Of a DNA stretch of 64,000 bases, positions 42,990-56,266 are shown one piece after another; within the stretch, counting starts at the first letter, position 1, and the number at the start of each line of letters is the position of its first letter. The notes beneath the pieces were generated by a model that worked only from the letters and a program-made list of their open reading frames with translations, had not been told where the DNA came from and did no database searches. A program made the position numbers and the translations under genes. This DNA is from Ceratobasidium sp. AG-K (taxonomy: Eukaryota > Basidiomycota > Agaricomycetes > Cantharellales > Ceratobasidiaceae): the NCBI GenBank assembly GCA_037039685.1, contig JAWNGF010000003.1:3942571-4006570 (forward strand). Direction: 5' to 3'.

Positions 42990-43901
42990 TGTTGATGTAA
43001 AACCGTGTTGTACTGGTGTTCAAAATGAAAACCCGAGGCGATCTGGTGGTAAATTTAGGCGCCTGAGCAGAGTACTTTTGACTCGGCTCGGAACAAAGCA
43101 AGCCTTGCTGGCAGTCAGGGTCTAACCATGACGGTTGTAATTCCACCGCATTTACCTTATTCGTGACGAGGCTGTGACCAGCGTACCTTGATAGCCATTG
43201 TTTGGCGCAAGTTTGAACTCGGCACACCTTCCCGCTGTACGCTTTCACTGCGGCAATCTCTCCCCGCCATGTGATTATTGTCTCACGAACTAGCTCACTG
43301 CCGAGGTGCGCCGTTTCTCGAAATTCACACTTGTGGCGCTTTGAGCCATGACCACCCCTTGCTCGGAGTACAAAGCACTTACACTGCTTCAGTATGTGAT
43401 GAAATAATAAAATTATCCTATACAATTCTTATCACATGGGCTTGGACGATGGAGTCATCTACAAACCCGGATTTTACTCCCTAGGAATGTCTTATTCTCC
43501 CTAGGCCTCCCGGGCTCTCACAAAGTACATGCTGATATACCGAGGGCTCCGGAGGCCCCGGGAGAGATTCCACATACCACCCAAGTCCTCCAGAGCCCTC
43601 GGGGGGGGGGGGCATGGATGGGGAGATGCGGGAGCAAAAGCCGGTTTTGTTGATGTGGGTGATGGAGTTGGACTGGGTGAGCCTGTGATCAAATATTAGG
43701 CGCCGAGGTGATTGCTTGCATCGTTGGTGCTCCTCGAACTCGCAGGGTTTAATCTATTGTATACGCTGTACTAGTCGCTACTCATCAGTTAGCCTAAATA
43801 ATATATTGGACCCTTAGGTATTTTCCAGTGCGCATATAGTCGTAACTTGTTCCGCCAGTCGTGTTATCGCAGGACCTGCGACACATTAAGAATGAAAACT
43901 G
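42990..43901. other. Intergenic region with duplicated flank and an inverted repeat
   Basis: The part next to 42989 is related to the flank upstream of 40902. Further on is a 16-bp inverted repeat (43540-43555 and 43587-43602) ending in a 12-G run. No gene was recognised. Confidence 0.5.
43540..43612. repeat. Inverted repeat with 12-G run
   Basis: The arm CCGAGGGCTCCGGAGG (43540-43555) and its inverse at 43587-43602 match at 15 of 16 bases around a 31-bp loop. The right arm runs directly into a G12 tract (43601-43612). It may be a hairpin-forming or MITE-like relic; no target duplication was identified. Confidence 0.55.
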
Positions 43902-45549
43902 CTACACACCATACGCCCCGTCTTGTGATACAGGTAAATTCCGGAACAAGTCTGTACATAATATAACGTATCGGTAATCCCACGGATACCAGTCTTTCCA
44001 CATTCTGGGAAGCCCACCAAACTCAACCACAGGGACAATCTCACGGGTTTTGTCCGCGTACTCCTTCGCGTTGACGTGGACGCGCCCATGGGAATGAATC
44101 GAGCAACTGGTCAACCGGAGCTTGTGAATAGGAAATGATTTTGATAAGCTCCTCAAGCAGTCCAAATCAAAGGTACAGATTGCCAAGTAAAGTGAATTCA
44201 GCTGAGGGCATTGAGAGAAATTTCGTGGTTTGTTCCCAGCGTTAGTTAGGTAAGTGCATACCCCATGTGCCAGGGAAGTACGCTGTGGTGCGGCTGTCAG
44301 TGACAGTCCCGCTAATGACAGTGTCCGTAGTTTTGGTAGGCATAAGTCGTCGAACACCACGAGGACGTCCATATGGCATTTGAATCAGACTTCGATGAGG
44401 ATCTCAGCAAAAGACTTAAAGGCTTGGAGCCGGGAGAGATGAGGCGTAGCATTCTGCAGCATCTTGTGTAGCAGGTAAATCGCAGGTTTAGAACTTCCAG
44501 GTACTGAAGGATCGCCGGCGCATCTAGTTCACTATGGGGTGTAGGGTCGAGAATAACGCCAAGTTCAAGTGTGCACAAACAAGGACTATTGGACAGAATC
44601 TCCACAAGTTGCAACTGACTGATTGGAAAACAGTGTTCGCTCCAAAATAGCACGAGGCGAAGTTCGATAAGTGGATGACAGAGGAATGTTATTCCAACGA
44701 AAGAACACACCGATAAGCTTTAATACCCTCACACCACGCATGCAACCGGAAGAAGTAAACTGGCTCCTAGCCGTTTCGCGCCCCGCTAGGACTGTGTAGT
44801 TCGTGCAGTTACTGCTTCCGGATATAATAAGCTGGGTCATCACCCCAGGTCTGCACTTGTGAAAGCAGCTAGGAATGATATCTAGAGTCAAATCAAGGAA
44901 TGGATCGGGTGCGGGAAGTTGCAGGGATCCAGCACGGGCCAGGATAGAATTGTAGAATGACATTGCAGTGGAGTCCAGCAGCTCAGGAGACGCAGACTCA
45001 TTGAAGACTCCTCGGCCAACGACGTGTATATCCAGTGGAAAGGGATCCGAACGAGCGGCGAAAACCATACCACGACTAAGCAGCAGTCGGCTGTAATTGC
45101 ACTCCTTCATTAACACAATATCAATATGGCACCAAAGCGACCGTGAGTGAAGTGCGACCTCGCGCCAACGAGAACAAATCCGAGCTAAAATTTCGGGGGA
45201 CATCCGAGAAACGTGTCTATTATTATCCTAATTCTCGTAATGGTAGGGATGTGCGGAAAGGATCAGCTCAAAGATATCGCTCAAAACAGTGATGGAGAGA
45301 GCGTTGATAGGGGCGAATAATGGGAGTGCGATTACTGCTCCGGTCGTTAGCCAATTGAGATGCTCCCAACTTCTTATGTTGTGGAGTTAACAGCTTTGTC
45401 CCCTTGAGCGTGGCGTGGGCAGTTTTCCGGGTCAGATTTTGGAGATTATTGTGAGGATCGTGGCGCTGAGTGGCGGCGGAGCGGGTCGCCACATATTGTT
45501 CCAGCGCAAGCGTCAGCGGGATATTCACATTCCTAGGATTGTTTGGCAT
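43902..45549 (-). pseudogene. Decayed F-box-like gene
   Basis: Fragments of the family are readable in different frames. The 5' end at 45549-45310 matches the leader ('ALEQYVATRSAATQRHDPHN', 'GTKLL'). A different frame gives 'APINALSITVLSDIFELILS', the F-box-like helix. The next segment starts 'MSPEILARICSRWREVALHS' and runs to about 44690 ('ARSDPFPLDIHVVGRGVF', 'VLKLIGVFFRWNN'). Then come 'QLVEILSNSPCLCTLELGVI' and finally 'CPQLNSLYLAICTFDLDCLR' with 'VPVVEFGG'. At least three frame changes and stop codons interrupt it, so it cannot encode a full protein. It is more like the subfamily at 54.6 and 62.2 kb than the neighbouring genes ('WREVA', 'LDIHV', 'PVVEF'). Confidence 0.8.
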
Positions 45550-45858
45550 TTCGAGATGCAGGTTGTATGGGAGAACGGACTACTGCAGGCCCAGGTGGCG
45601 GAGTGGTGAAACGCCAGGATGGCTCGAGCCATAACCAACCCCGTAGGTGCCAGGCTCCTAAGTTTATCTGCTACACCTTCTTACAATACGCAGCCTACAT
45701 AAATAAAGCCGCTTTATATACGTCCAATTACTCTACAGATTACAACACTTGATACGCGCCCCAAGCTACGCTCCCCCTAGTCAAACCCCCAGACTCCAAG
45801 CAAATTCCATACTCACGCGACAATGTACTTGCCAAATCAGTCTCAAGGCACCCCGTCT
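45550..45858. other. Intergenic stretch, nothing recognised
   Basis: About 310 bp between the decayed F-box gene's 5' end and the 3' end of the alcohol-oxidase-like gene. No RNA gene or repeat was found. Confidence 0.4.
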
Positions 45859-48600
45859 TCAAGGCAATTTCACTCCGAGGTCCTCGGCAATCAGCAGAGC
45901 GGCCTTTTCGCCAACCATAATCGAAGTCGCGTATGTGTTAGCCCCAACATTGCCTGGGAGGATTGAAAGATCTGAGGAGAGTGGTCAGCATGGTCCTGGA
46001 TTGAGATTAAGAGTCCACTGACCTGCAACCTTGAGATTGCTTGTCCCATATATATTCAGCCGATCATCTACACATCCGCCCTTTTCTTTTGGCTTCATCT
46101 GCACTGTTCCAATCTGGGCGAGGGGTTGGGTCAGTCTAACGCATGCTTATTCGCGCTGCACTAGTACACTCACAGAATGCCAAGTTGTATCTGATCTATC
46201 ACGGACGAACTGTTCGATCGCCGCGTCATCTTCGGGGGTATAAACGTGATCTTCCACATCCGCAGAGAGGGGAGCATGCAATCGTACACAGGCTGCTGGA
46301 CTGCCTGTGGGGAATTTGGGGTGCAAAGGTGCGAATTCGCCCCTGTAGCTGGGCAGGCGACGTAGGATCTCTCTGCGAGTGGGTTAGATACTTTAGTGCC
46401 AGCACTAAGGCACATCCTCGCACTTACCGAGATTTCTTGTACATCCAAATGTGAGCATCCACATCCGCTTGTTCGTCTAGAATTCCACTCCGGAAGTTGG
46501 GCGGCGCGTATGGATCAGTCGAGGTAGCATATACGCTGCCTCTAGAAGCGGGCTAATTCGAGACGAACACGGGTTCGTTAAATACACCAGTGGGACGTGG
46601 ATGCATATACTCACGTATGCAGCAATGTTGCCTATCATCATGAAGCGTGACCCATGTCCTTCTACCACTGAACGTGGCCTACACTCAAGTTTTCAGAATA
46701 TACAACCCACTAAACCATAGCATAAACTTACCCAAGGAAGCCGTTGATAATTGTCTGCACGAAAACTGGCTATGAACCCGGGTCTGATTAGCTATCAAAC
46801 ATGTGACGCGAGTCCACAAGACCTCACCTTATCGGGCGCTGGCTCAAAGTACCGTTTCCAGTAGTCTTGGAACGCAGGTCCCATATCTTTCAGCTCTTCA
46901 GGCGTTGGACGGAGCTTGGCTCCGGCATCGTTTCCGTTGGTCGTCAGCAAGCCTTTTCCATTTGCGTACTGGGCAATATATTTCTCCATGACCTTGGGAT
47001 CTTGCTCCATAACAATGTCCATCGTCTCATTCTCGTCGGCGGCGTGATAGGTAATCAGGCAAGAGCTGTGATCCTCGTAATTGGATCCGACAGGGACATC
47101 AGATACGACGCCCACCCCGAGCTCGGACGAACGAGCAGCTTCGCCCACCCCGCTACGCTGCAACACGATGGCGGAACCTATCGCACCGGCCGAGACAACC
47201 ACTAGCTTGCGAGCGAGAATCTTTCGAGGCGTCTGGTCTGCGTCGGCAACCTGGTTCTTGTTACCGATGACCTCGACTCCAACGGCCTTGGTTCCATCGA
47301 ATAGAATTCGAGAAACCAGGGTTTGGGTCACGACATGCAGCCGTTTGTTACTGGATTGGGTGTGGATGTAGCAATGTGCTGCGTCTTGCCTGCGACCAGT
47401 CTGTCTCATGGTTAGCACCGTTAACTCTCATATTAAACTTGTACCTACAACAGGATCGATGTATTTCGCCAAACGCTATAAAAAAAAAACCCCAAATCAG
47501 AACCATGCCAAGGGTAAGAATCGCTTCTAAGTCTGAAACTCACCTGACAGCCATGTCCGGTGTTGAGGTCCATGATATCTTCCGCGAAAGGAATGCCCCT
47601 TTTCATGCATACATCCAAGTATTCATCCGCTATCTTGGCATAGTAATCCGCATAAGACACCTGTACCAAAATGATAAATAAATGTACGGAAATAAATTTT
47701 GAATGAAACGTACGTTGATAGGCCCATTGTAACCGTGGGTTTCGGTGCGCCCTGGGGCAACATGATAGTTCTCCAACTAAAGTGGCGTAAGGGGCTGGGC
47801 AATATCCAACTGCTACATACACGCACCTTTTGCAACAGAGGAAGCAGGTCCTTCGATCCCCACCCAGGGGTTTTCCAGTCATCAAAATCACTGGAGGAAA
47901 GTTAATATGAGACTCAGATCATAATTAGATCGAACGCACGATGCTGATGGTCGGTTGTACCTACATAGGTGATTGTTAGTACCAATTCGCATCGGAGATG
48001 AGTTGGGGACGCACATCATAAAGTTGATACTTTGCGTCGCACCCATGTTTAGTCTCCAGCGTGATTTTCATGTGTAGCCAAGACAACTTACCTTGAACCT
48101 CCTCCCAACAACCCGCCTATAGCAAGCCGCAATTCACATAGTCAGTAAGGTTCAACAGCAAAGCGAGACAATACATACCGGTTGCGATAACAGATTCGCG
48201 TCCATTGAGGAACTCCGACTTGTTGGTTTTCCAAAACAAGCTTCAAGACAGCGCCGGTCAGGATCACAGTATAGCTCGTAAAACAGGACAACGTACGCGG
48301 TTTTGCTATCCGGAGCAAGGTGACCCAAAAAGAATGCTGGTGTATAGACCGAGGGCTCCTTGAAGTTGTTGGGGCCTTGTTCAATCAGCATAATGTTGAG
48401 GTCTGGGTTGGCAGCGGCGAGCCGGCCTGCAGCAACACATGCTAGAAAAAGACGCGTTCAACTGGAGTTCCAAATGCCTTCGAGGTCACGTACCTGAAGT
48501 GCCACCTATACTTGGACTCAGTCAAATGAAACACAAAATACGTTTACAAACGCTCACCTCCAACGAAAATGATATCGACCTCAACTGGATGATCAGCCAT
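45859..48600 (-). CDS. GMC oxidoreductase, alcohol (methanol) oxidase type
   Basis: FAD-dependent alcohol oxidase-like protein of the GMC family. Starts MADHPVEVDIIFVGG; two introns split the glycine-rich FAD loop ('GGGTSACVAAGRLAAANPDL', 'LIEQG'). Then 'EPSVYTPAFFLGHLAPDSKT', 'FWKTNKSEFLNGRESVIATG', 'YADYYAKIADEYLDVCMKRG', 'TGRRQDAAHCYIHTQSSNKR' and 'VVVSAGAIGSAIVLQRSGVG' (the second GMC signature). The catalytic His is in 'DTTWHSIGTVQMKPKEKGG' and the partner residue is Asn in 'LPGNVGANTYATSIMVGEKA', the His-Asn pairing of methanol/alcohol oxidases. There is no signal peptide; the C-terminus LGVKLP is not a canonical peroxisomal signal. More than ten short GT-AG introns are required, and no frame break was found. 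It contrasts with the secreted His-His GMC enzyme at 16.8-19.5 kb. The substrate is probably a short alcohol, by family. Confidence 0.85.
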
Positions 48601-49464
48601 ATTGGAGTTAAGTTAACTTGAAGAATTGGTTTGTGAAGTTTGGGGGGATGGAGCTCCAGTGTGGAGATCATGGGGCCTAAGTACCCGAAAAACTCGGGGA
48701 TGCCCAAACGTGACCATCACTGTGCCCCCACGAGGCGCACAAGAAGGCCGTAGATCGATAGGTCAGAAGTATCCACAAGGCCGTCGGACTGCCATGGCAT
48801 GAATTGCTTGCCACAATGGTGGGCTTCTGGGGGACATATTGGGGATAGAACTGACGGTTGTTGCGCGTCTCTGTACGTTTTTGTAAAGAAGCCCACCCGG
48901 ATTCTGAGTGGCATAGAGATTCGGGAGGTCTGTTTTCAAATGAAATGAAATGTCGCCGATTCTTACGACTCCGTCGTGCCTACATAGGAACCGGGAGGTC
49001 GGGTGAGACAACTGAATCTAGGAGTGAAGCTGATGAAGATTATCAGAACCAACAGGGCACTTGTGTACCATTTATACTCGACTGGGACAAATAAAATGCC
49101 GGTGAGTTTGATACTTGGAGAAATTCAGGTAGGGTTCAATGAGAATGCCTTCTTGTCAACGATTGATGTGGACCTATTTGTTAAAAATTCACATTGCAAC
49201 GCCAGCCCTATCAGAAGACTGGGCCATCCAGGTCCGAAGCCAGCACACAGTAGGGCAACACTTGGGATTAGTCGCGTAAAAAATCTGCCAAAAGACACGT
49301 CAAGCGATGGAGCTCGATCGAAGCTCGTCGCGGTGGGCGCGTTTCTCACGTGACACTTGGTCGTCTTCGTATCAGTCGTGCTCCCAGAATGTAATCAAGA
49401 ACGTCTTTGTAATTTCGACAAAACATACTCCTACAATCCTACTAAAATATGCATTTTTAATTTT
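48601..49464. other. Intergenic region, no gene recognised
   Basis: About 860 bp between the alcohol-oxidase-like gene start and the end of GMD. It should contain the GMC promoter (the first ~400 bp on the minus strand) and the GMD 3' flank. No repeat or RNA gene was identified. Confidence 0.45.
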
Positions 49465-51075
<1,611 letters not shown>

Positions 51076-51392
51076 AGTTGTCGTTTATACTCGTAAAAGT
51101 AGTAGAAAAGTCGTAGGGTCGTGAAGGGGGAGTAGAGGACAGAAACGCGCAGTACACGCTTCTTATATCGTGCGCGCGTTTGCCCGTTACATACTCTACT
51201 CGTTACGTTATGGAATCACCACGTGCCCTGGGCCCCTGGTGCCTCGACCCTGGACAGGCTCGAACGAGGTCTCCCAAAAAAATGAAGCCCAGAATTATAT
51301 GCATAGAGTCTATAGAACAAATGTACATTGAGATAAGATATGTTTGACAAGACAACGCTGAAAAAAAAACATAACCAAAAGACTGAACTATA
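51076..51392. other. Short intergenic region with GMD promoter
   Basis: About 317 bp between the GMD start and the stop codon of the ArfGAP gene, both on the minus strand. The upstream sequence includes a TTATATCG stretch near 51160-51167 that could act as a TATA-like element for GMD. Nothing else was seen. Confidence 0.4.
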
Positions 51393-53501
51393 TTACATTC
51401 CGCCCCAACCCTGTTGTCCTTGGTATTGAAACTGTTGTTGCTGCTGTCCGAACGGATTTGTGTTCATTCCACCTCCTTGCGTATTGAACGTCCCAAATGG
51501 GTTATTCCCCTGTGTCGCCTGGTACTGCGAGTTCGGTTGCTGGAACGGCGAACTGGAAGGTTGGTAGTGTGCCCCAGACTGTTGCTGGAAGGGCGTTGCG
51601 TTATTTGCCTGCAAGAACGCATTGTTGGTCGGCGCGGGTTGCTGGAACTGCGACTGGAACCCAGGATTGTTCGGTTGAAAAGGCGAGTTGGATCCCGCAA
51701 ACTGAGTGCCTGCCTGCGCAAAGGGCGAGTTGCTGGCTTGGGCATATGGCGAATTCGAAGCCTGTCCCGGCGGACTCATCGCCGCACCAAAAGCACTAAG
51801 CGACGTCGCGTTTGGACTCGTGCCCATATTCATCGAACTGCCAGCACCAAAGGGCGATAGCGTGCTTTGCTGAAACCCGGTAGCCTGCTGTGATAGGGGA
51901 GAAGTCACCTGTTGAGTGGGCGAGAGCATTGATGTGCCAAATGTGTTGGACGAGGCACCAAACGCCGAGGTCTGGGCGCCTGGTGAGGTTCCGAATGCAC
52001 CGCCTTGTGATACCCCGAGCGATGTACCAAATGGATTCGTGCTAAACGATCCCCCAGGCGACGTTCCCATTCCCCCAACCCCAAACGACCCACTGGACAT
52101 GGAGCCCACCGAGCCAAACGAACCACCAGTTGGCGCCGATCCCAACGATCCCGAGCCAATCGACCCAAAAGATCCACCCGTAGGCACACTAAACATGCTG
52201 CTTCCTGTTGAACCAGTAGGCATTGGTTGCTGCTGTCCCATCTGGGCTTGGTTAAAGAACGGGTTGGGCGGTGGAGCATTCGTCGGTGCAGTAAAGCTTC
52301 GGGCTGGGTTAAACTTGTTTGCTAGCGTTGATGGCACGTTGGGCGAGACTGATAGTGACGCGTATGGGTTGTTCTGCTGTATTAGGGATGGTTGCGCTTG
52401 GGTTGTCGCGGGCAAGGGTCCACCCGTCTGTATTGCCAAGAGATCGCCCCAAACGCCATTTGCTGGCATGGCCGGCGCGGCGGTATTCGCTCCCAACGTG
52501 GGCGCTTGAACGGGATTCGGAGGTTGGGTTGATACGCTCCTCGATGGCATCGCGGGGACAGGCTGATTGGGAACGGGAGGCGGGACCGGCTTCGGTTGTT
52601 CAGGTATCGGAGCCGTATGCGACCTCGGAGGAACCTTTTTTTGCGGAATAAATCCATCAAACAGGTCCCCGACGCCACTCCCACCAAGACTAAACTCCAC
52701 CCGCGACTCTCGTCCAAACCCGAGCGGAACTGTCTGGCTGGGATCTACGGGCTCACTGGGCTCAGGCTTTGGCTTTCTAGGGATCGGAACAGACGAGGCG
52801 GGAGAGGGTGCAACGGTGTTTGAGCTCGAAGTCGATGGGGCCACTGTTTTCCGGTCGAGGAACTTTTTCGTCTCGTATTTTGCCCGAATGTACCTTTCCA
52901 TCTCCGAGTCCCGTTCCGACTCTTGCATGTTCGTCGGTGGGGGGTGTCGCGCCTCGTTTGGGTTCCATTTGGCATTCGACGCGATATTACCCATATTCTT
53001 GACCGACTTTTCGAACACCGCCGTCAAAACGCCGTCACACGAACATCTAATGGACGGCAACACACCTCGACCTGTTCCTTGGTCCATGCATCCAAATTCA
53101 CGCTCTTCCTACGACGCCTCATGCTTAGCGACAGCCTCGCAACGTATGAACAAGTCCGGCTCACACTTTCGTAACATGCGTGCCTATCTTCCTATGGATG
53201 CTTGCACACTGCACACTTGATACCGTACACGTCAACAACGGTAGCCGCCCAGTCAACCTATTTAAACATACCATATGAATATCCCCAAATTCCACGAGCT
53301 CCATCGCGGTGCCCGAGACCTGCAATCCGCGCACACATCTGAGCGACACGACGAGACGCGTCAACAAGTCGTATCCATGGCTCAAAAGAGGATACGAAGC
53401 ATACCATTTCCAGGTTGTTGCAAAAGCTCTAATAGTATTCGTTGATGTCTTTCCGCGGTGTACTTGTTCACGCCAGATGAGCTTGTAGTGTAGGAGGACA
53501 T
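51393..53501 (-). CDS. ArfGAP-domain protein with NPF-rich low-complexity tail
   Basis: GTPase-activating protein for ARF small GTPases in vesicle traffic. Start [20 protein letters not shown] at 53501. The ArfGAP zinc finger CX2CX16CX2C is rebuilt across introns: '[20 protein letters not shown]' then '[20 protein letters not shown]'. The arginine finger lies in 'IHRKIGTH'. The domain ends '[14 protein letters not shown]' and '[17 protein letters not shown]', then '[14 protein letters not shown]'. The long C-terminal region is Ser/Gly/Gln/Asn/Pro-rich with repeated NPF-type motifs ('NPFFNQ', 'NPFGTSL', 'NPFGTFN', 'NPFGQ'), which bind EH-domain proteins of endocytosis, and '[14 protein letters not shown]'. 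This layout resembles SMAP/Age2-type GAPs with an EH-binding tail. The C-terminal repeats are Q/N-rich and degenerate; no UBA or coiled coil was seen. Confidence 0.88.
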
Positions 53502-54589
53502 GGTGGGAAAGTTGGTGGGGAAATGGTTCGGCGAGCGGGGTGACAGTTACCTGTTTTGTCAGCAAAACTGGTCCAAATACATAGTTCCTGATCGGTCCAA
53601 ACAAACCACCCAAATGTAATCATCGAGCCGTGTCAGCAAACTGCGCTCGGGAGCATCCGCCCGATCCCCAGTGCACACATATGAAATCGACAGAGCTCGA
53701 TATCTAGCACGCAAGTGGCAGATAACATTCCGAGGTCCTTGAAGAGATCAGTCCGGAGTCTGGATATCCGAGCGCTAGTTTGTTACTCGGGAGCACTCCG
53801 GTGTACTCTCCGGCGGCCTGTTGACACGTTGTTTCCGGCGCTTCCGCACTCTGGAATGTTGCATGAGCACTCGAGAGCCTCATATAAAGTCCACAGTTGC
53901 GAGGCCGCCCTAAATCCCCAAGCTACCTGCCACCTGTCACCTCAATTAGACGCCAACCGCATTGACCTCGCAAGGTTCAGAATCAATCAGGTCTGATTGT
54001 CGAGCTGAGATGTAAGAGTACACGAGAGCTTGTATACCAAGGGGGATATGGCAAGCCCCGAGCATTATAGGGCAGCGATAAGAGCATCTGATGTGAGCTC
54101 CGATTAGGATGTTGAGCCTCCCAGTAGGTACCGGGCCCCCCAATTTCCCCACGCCGGCATACCGTTCTACCGGTAAGTGATCTCGAATGAGTTCGAACTG
54201 GGTTATCCTCCATCCATGGCTCACAATCCTATATCCTTAACTCTGTCGTGTCGCATACATAGAGGTCGAGCCGGGTAATTTGAATATGTAAGTGAGGGTA
54301 TTCAAGCATACGCCTTACAAATCGTAACTCGCGGCCAAGCGGCCTCACGGCCAGGCATGACCATACACCCGTGGGCGACCGATGGCAGGTCACAGTAATG
54401 CATATATGGGTATCAGATACCGAATATCGTTTGAGCGAGATTCCGCCGGTTTTCCGGGAGGTCATGTCGGCGAGGCGAACAAGCTAACAAAGTGAGTTTA
54501 AATACAGCTAATCCAGGAGACCTCGCCTCTGTCTCACCACATTTCTACTGGCAACCTAGGTCCCCTCTCCTATAACGCCTACGCCAACG
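53502..54589. other. Intergenic region, part related to 61.56-62.16 kb
   Basis: About 1.1 kb. From about 54060 to 54580 it shares scattered but co-linear blocks with the region upstream of the 62162 gene (AGCATCTGA(T/C)GT, ATATGGGTA(T/C)CAGAT(A/G)CCGA, GGTATTCAAGCA/GGTGTTCAAGCA). It is the duplicated 5' flank of the F-box gene starting at 54590. No gene was recognised in it. Confidence 0.55.
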
Positions 54590-56266
54590 ATGATAGAAGA
54601 CCTTCGTACCGCGAGTAGTTTACTACGGACCGCTCTGGGACATTACGTTTCTGTGTGCTCTGACATAGCTCAGCACTATGACCTCAATGGCGCACTCGAT
54701 GGTATCTCCCGCGAAATTGTTGACGTCATCCTAGGAGAAGCGGAGCTAATTGCCTCATATCAGACAAATCTGAAACAAGCTAAAGCAGCCATTGACCAGG
54801 CCCACAACCGTATTCCCAGAATGGCTCCTATCAATACCCTCCCCACCTATGTCTTGAGCTATATCTTCGAGCTGACTCTCTCAGCCCAGCCCTGTCATAT
54901 CGAAAACCGAGATGATGGCCAAGACGTTTCCCGGATATCTCCGGAGCTCTTGATCCAGGTTTGTTCTCATTGGCGAGAAGTCGCAGTCCACTCGCGGGCA
55001 CTTTGGTGCCATATTGACCTAGCATTGGCGGGAGGACGTCGGTGCAACCAACTACTGCTTGAACGAGCTGTCGTCTTTGCTGCTCGGTCGGATCCCTTAC
55101 CGCTCGATATCCACATCTTTGGACAGGATGTCCATAGGTCCCTGGATAGCATTACCGTAGACCCAGCGGTTCATACGTTCTATTCGTCCATCGTTTCACG
55201 CGCAAAATCCATAAAACTCCCTGGGCGGTATTCATTCGCGACCTACCAACCGCTCCTTCACAGCTATCTAAAGAGCTCTACACCTGGCGCATTAACTGAA
55301 CTGGTTACCACCGGAAACCGCCAAGCGAGCTTCCTATCATTCAGCGGAACACCCCAAGCTCTTTTCAATCCAGACAGTCTGCCGCCGCGTAACTTATCCC
55401 ACCAGCATATCGAAGAACGTCTGCTCCCCATCAAAATATTGCGGTTGGTAGGAGTATACTTCCATTGGGGCAGCCAAGCATACCATGGTCTGGTAGAACT
55501 CCGTCTCGTTCCTCTCTGGGGGGCTTCAGGTTTCTCCATCACGCGGTCACAGCTTGCTCAGATCTTGATCGACAGTCCCCACCTACGCTCACTCGAGCTA
55601 GGTCTCGAAATCATTGACTCTTACCCCCAAGGAGTATCCAATGAACCCGTTAAGCTACATGACCTCGAGGTTCTAGATCTTCGCTCGACGCGGTGCACCC
55701 ACTACGACACAATATTGCAGATTATCTCCCCTGGCTCCAAACCACTCCGAGTTTCTCTGAAATTTCCTACTCAAAACTTTCCATTGCTGTTCGGCACTAC
55801 CATACGAGACTTCCTGAATAATTCGAATACGACGCACCTTCACATCGAGTCTGCTACCCAAGAGTCGCTGGAGCTTCACGAGATGATTCGAGCCCTACGT
55901 TTGCCAAAGGTCAAGGCTTTATCTTTGGCCAGGTTCACTCTCGATGATAGTTCGAGCAACAATTATCAACAGCACGCGCCCGCTGACACACAGGCCGTTG
56001 TCGCAAACGATTCGGAACCTCTTCCTGAGTGCTCTCAGCTCGATTCGCTCCACTTAACAAGCTGCCTCGTCAGCCTTGAGTATTTCCATCGGTTGGTGGA
56101 AAGGTTTCCGGTTCGTGCATTGAAGATGACAGGCTGCTCAGTCAGCTCTAAAGAGGGAAGTAACTTTCCTGCGAAGGACTGGGAGCACAAGATACTCGAG
56201 AGCGTGCCTGTAGTTGAATTCCATGAAGTTTCTGGAGCTTTAGGGGGACGTGACCCGTGGGATTAG
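54590..56266 (+). CDS. F-box-like protein, intact (558 aa)
   Basis: Single-exon protein of the second F-box subfamily. Start MIEDLRTASSLLRTALGHYV; leader 'ISREIVDVILGEAELIASYQ' and 'AIDQAHNRIPRMAPINTLPT'; F-box-like motif 'YVLSYIFELTLSAQPC'; 'RISPELLIQVCSHWREVAVH' (CSHWRE here in place of CSRWR); then a leucine-rich C-terminal half: 'LLPIKILRLVGVYFHWGSQA', 'LRSLELGLEIIDSYPQGVSN', 'LRSTRCTHYDTILQIISPGS', 'LHLTSCLVSLEYFHRLVERF'. The end is 'GRDPWD'. No stops or frameshifts. The gene at 62162-63793 is a close paralogue with the same blocks. It probably acts as an SCF ubiquitin-ligase receptor. It sits 445 bp upstream of the NACHT-WD40 gene, in the same orientation. Confidence 0.85.
   Translation: MIEDLRTASSLLRTALGHYVSVCSDIAQHYDLNGALDGISREIVDVILGEAELIASYQTNLKQAKAAIDQAHNRIPRMAPINTLPTYVLSYIFELTLSAQPCHIENRDDGQDVSRISPELLIQVCSHWREVAVHSRALWCHIDLALAGGRRCNQLLLERAVVFAARSDPLPLDIHIFGQDVHRSLDSITVDPAVHTFYSSIVSRAKSIKLPGRYSFATYQPLLHSYLKSSTPGALTELVTTGNRQASFLSFSGTPQALFNPDSLPPRNLSHQHIEERLLPIKILRLVGVYFHWGSQAYHGLVELRLVPLWGASGFSITRSQLAQILIDSPHLRSLELGLEIIDSYPQGVSNEPVKLHDLEVLDLRSTRCTHYDTILQIISPGSKPLRVSLKFPTQNFPLLFGTTIRDFLNNSNTTHLHIESATQESLELHEMIRALRLPKVKALSLARFTLDDSSSNNYQQHAPADTQAVVANDSEPLPECSQLDSLHLTSCLVSLEYFHRLVERFPVRALKMTGCSVSSKEGSNFPAKDWEHKILESVPVVEFHEVSGALGGRDPWD

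Noticed and set aside
51414..52509. Plus-strand frames over the ArfGAP tail
   Set aside because: They are complements of the low-complexity Gln/Ser/Gly-rich coding sequence, without splice or start support.
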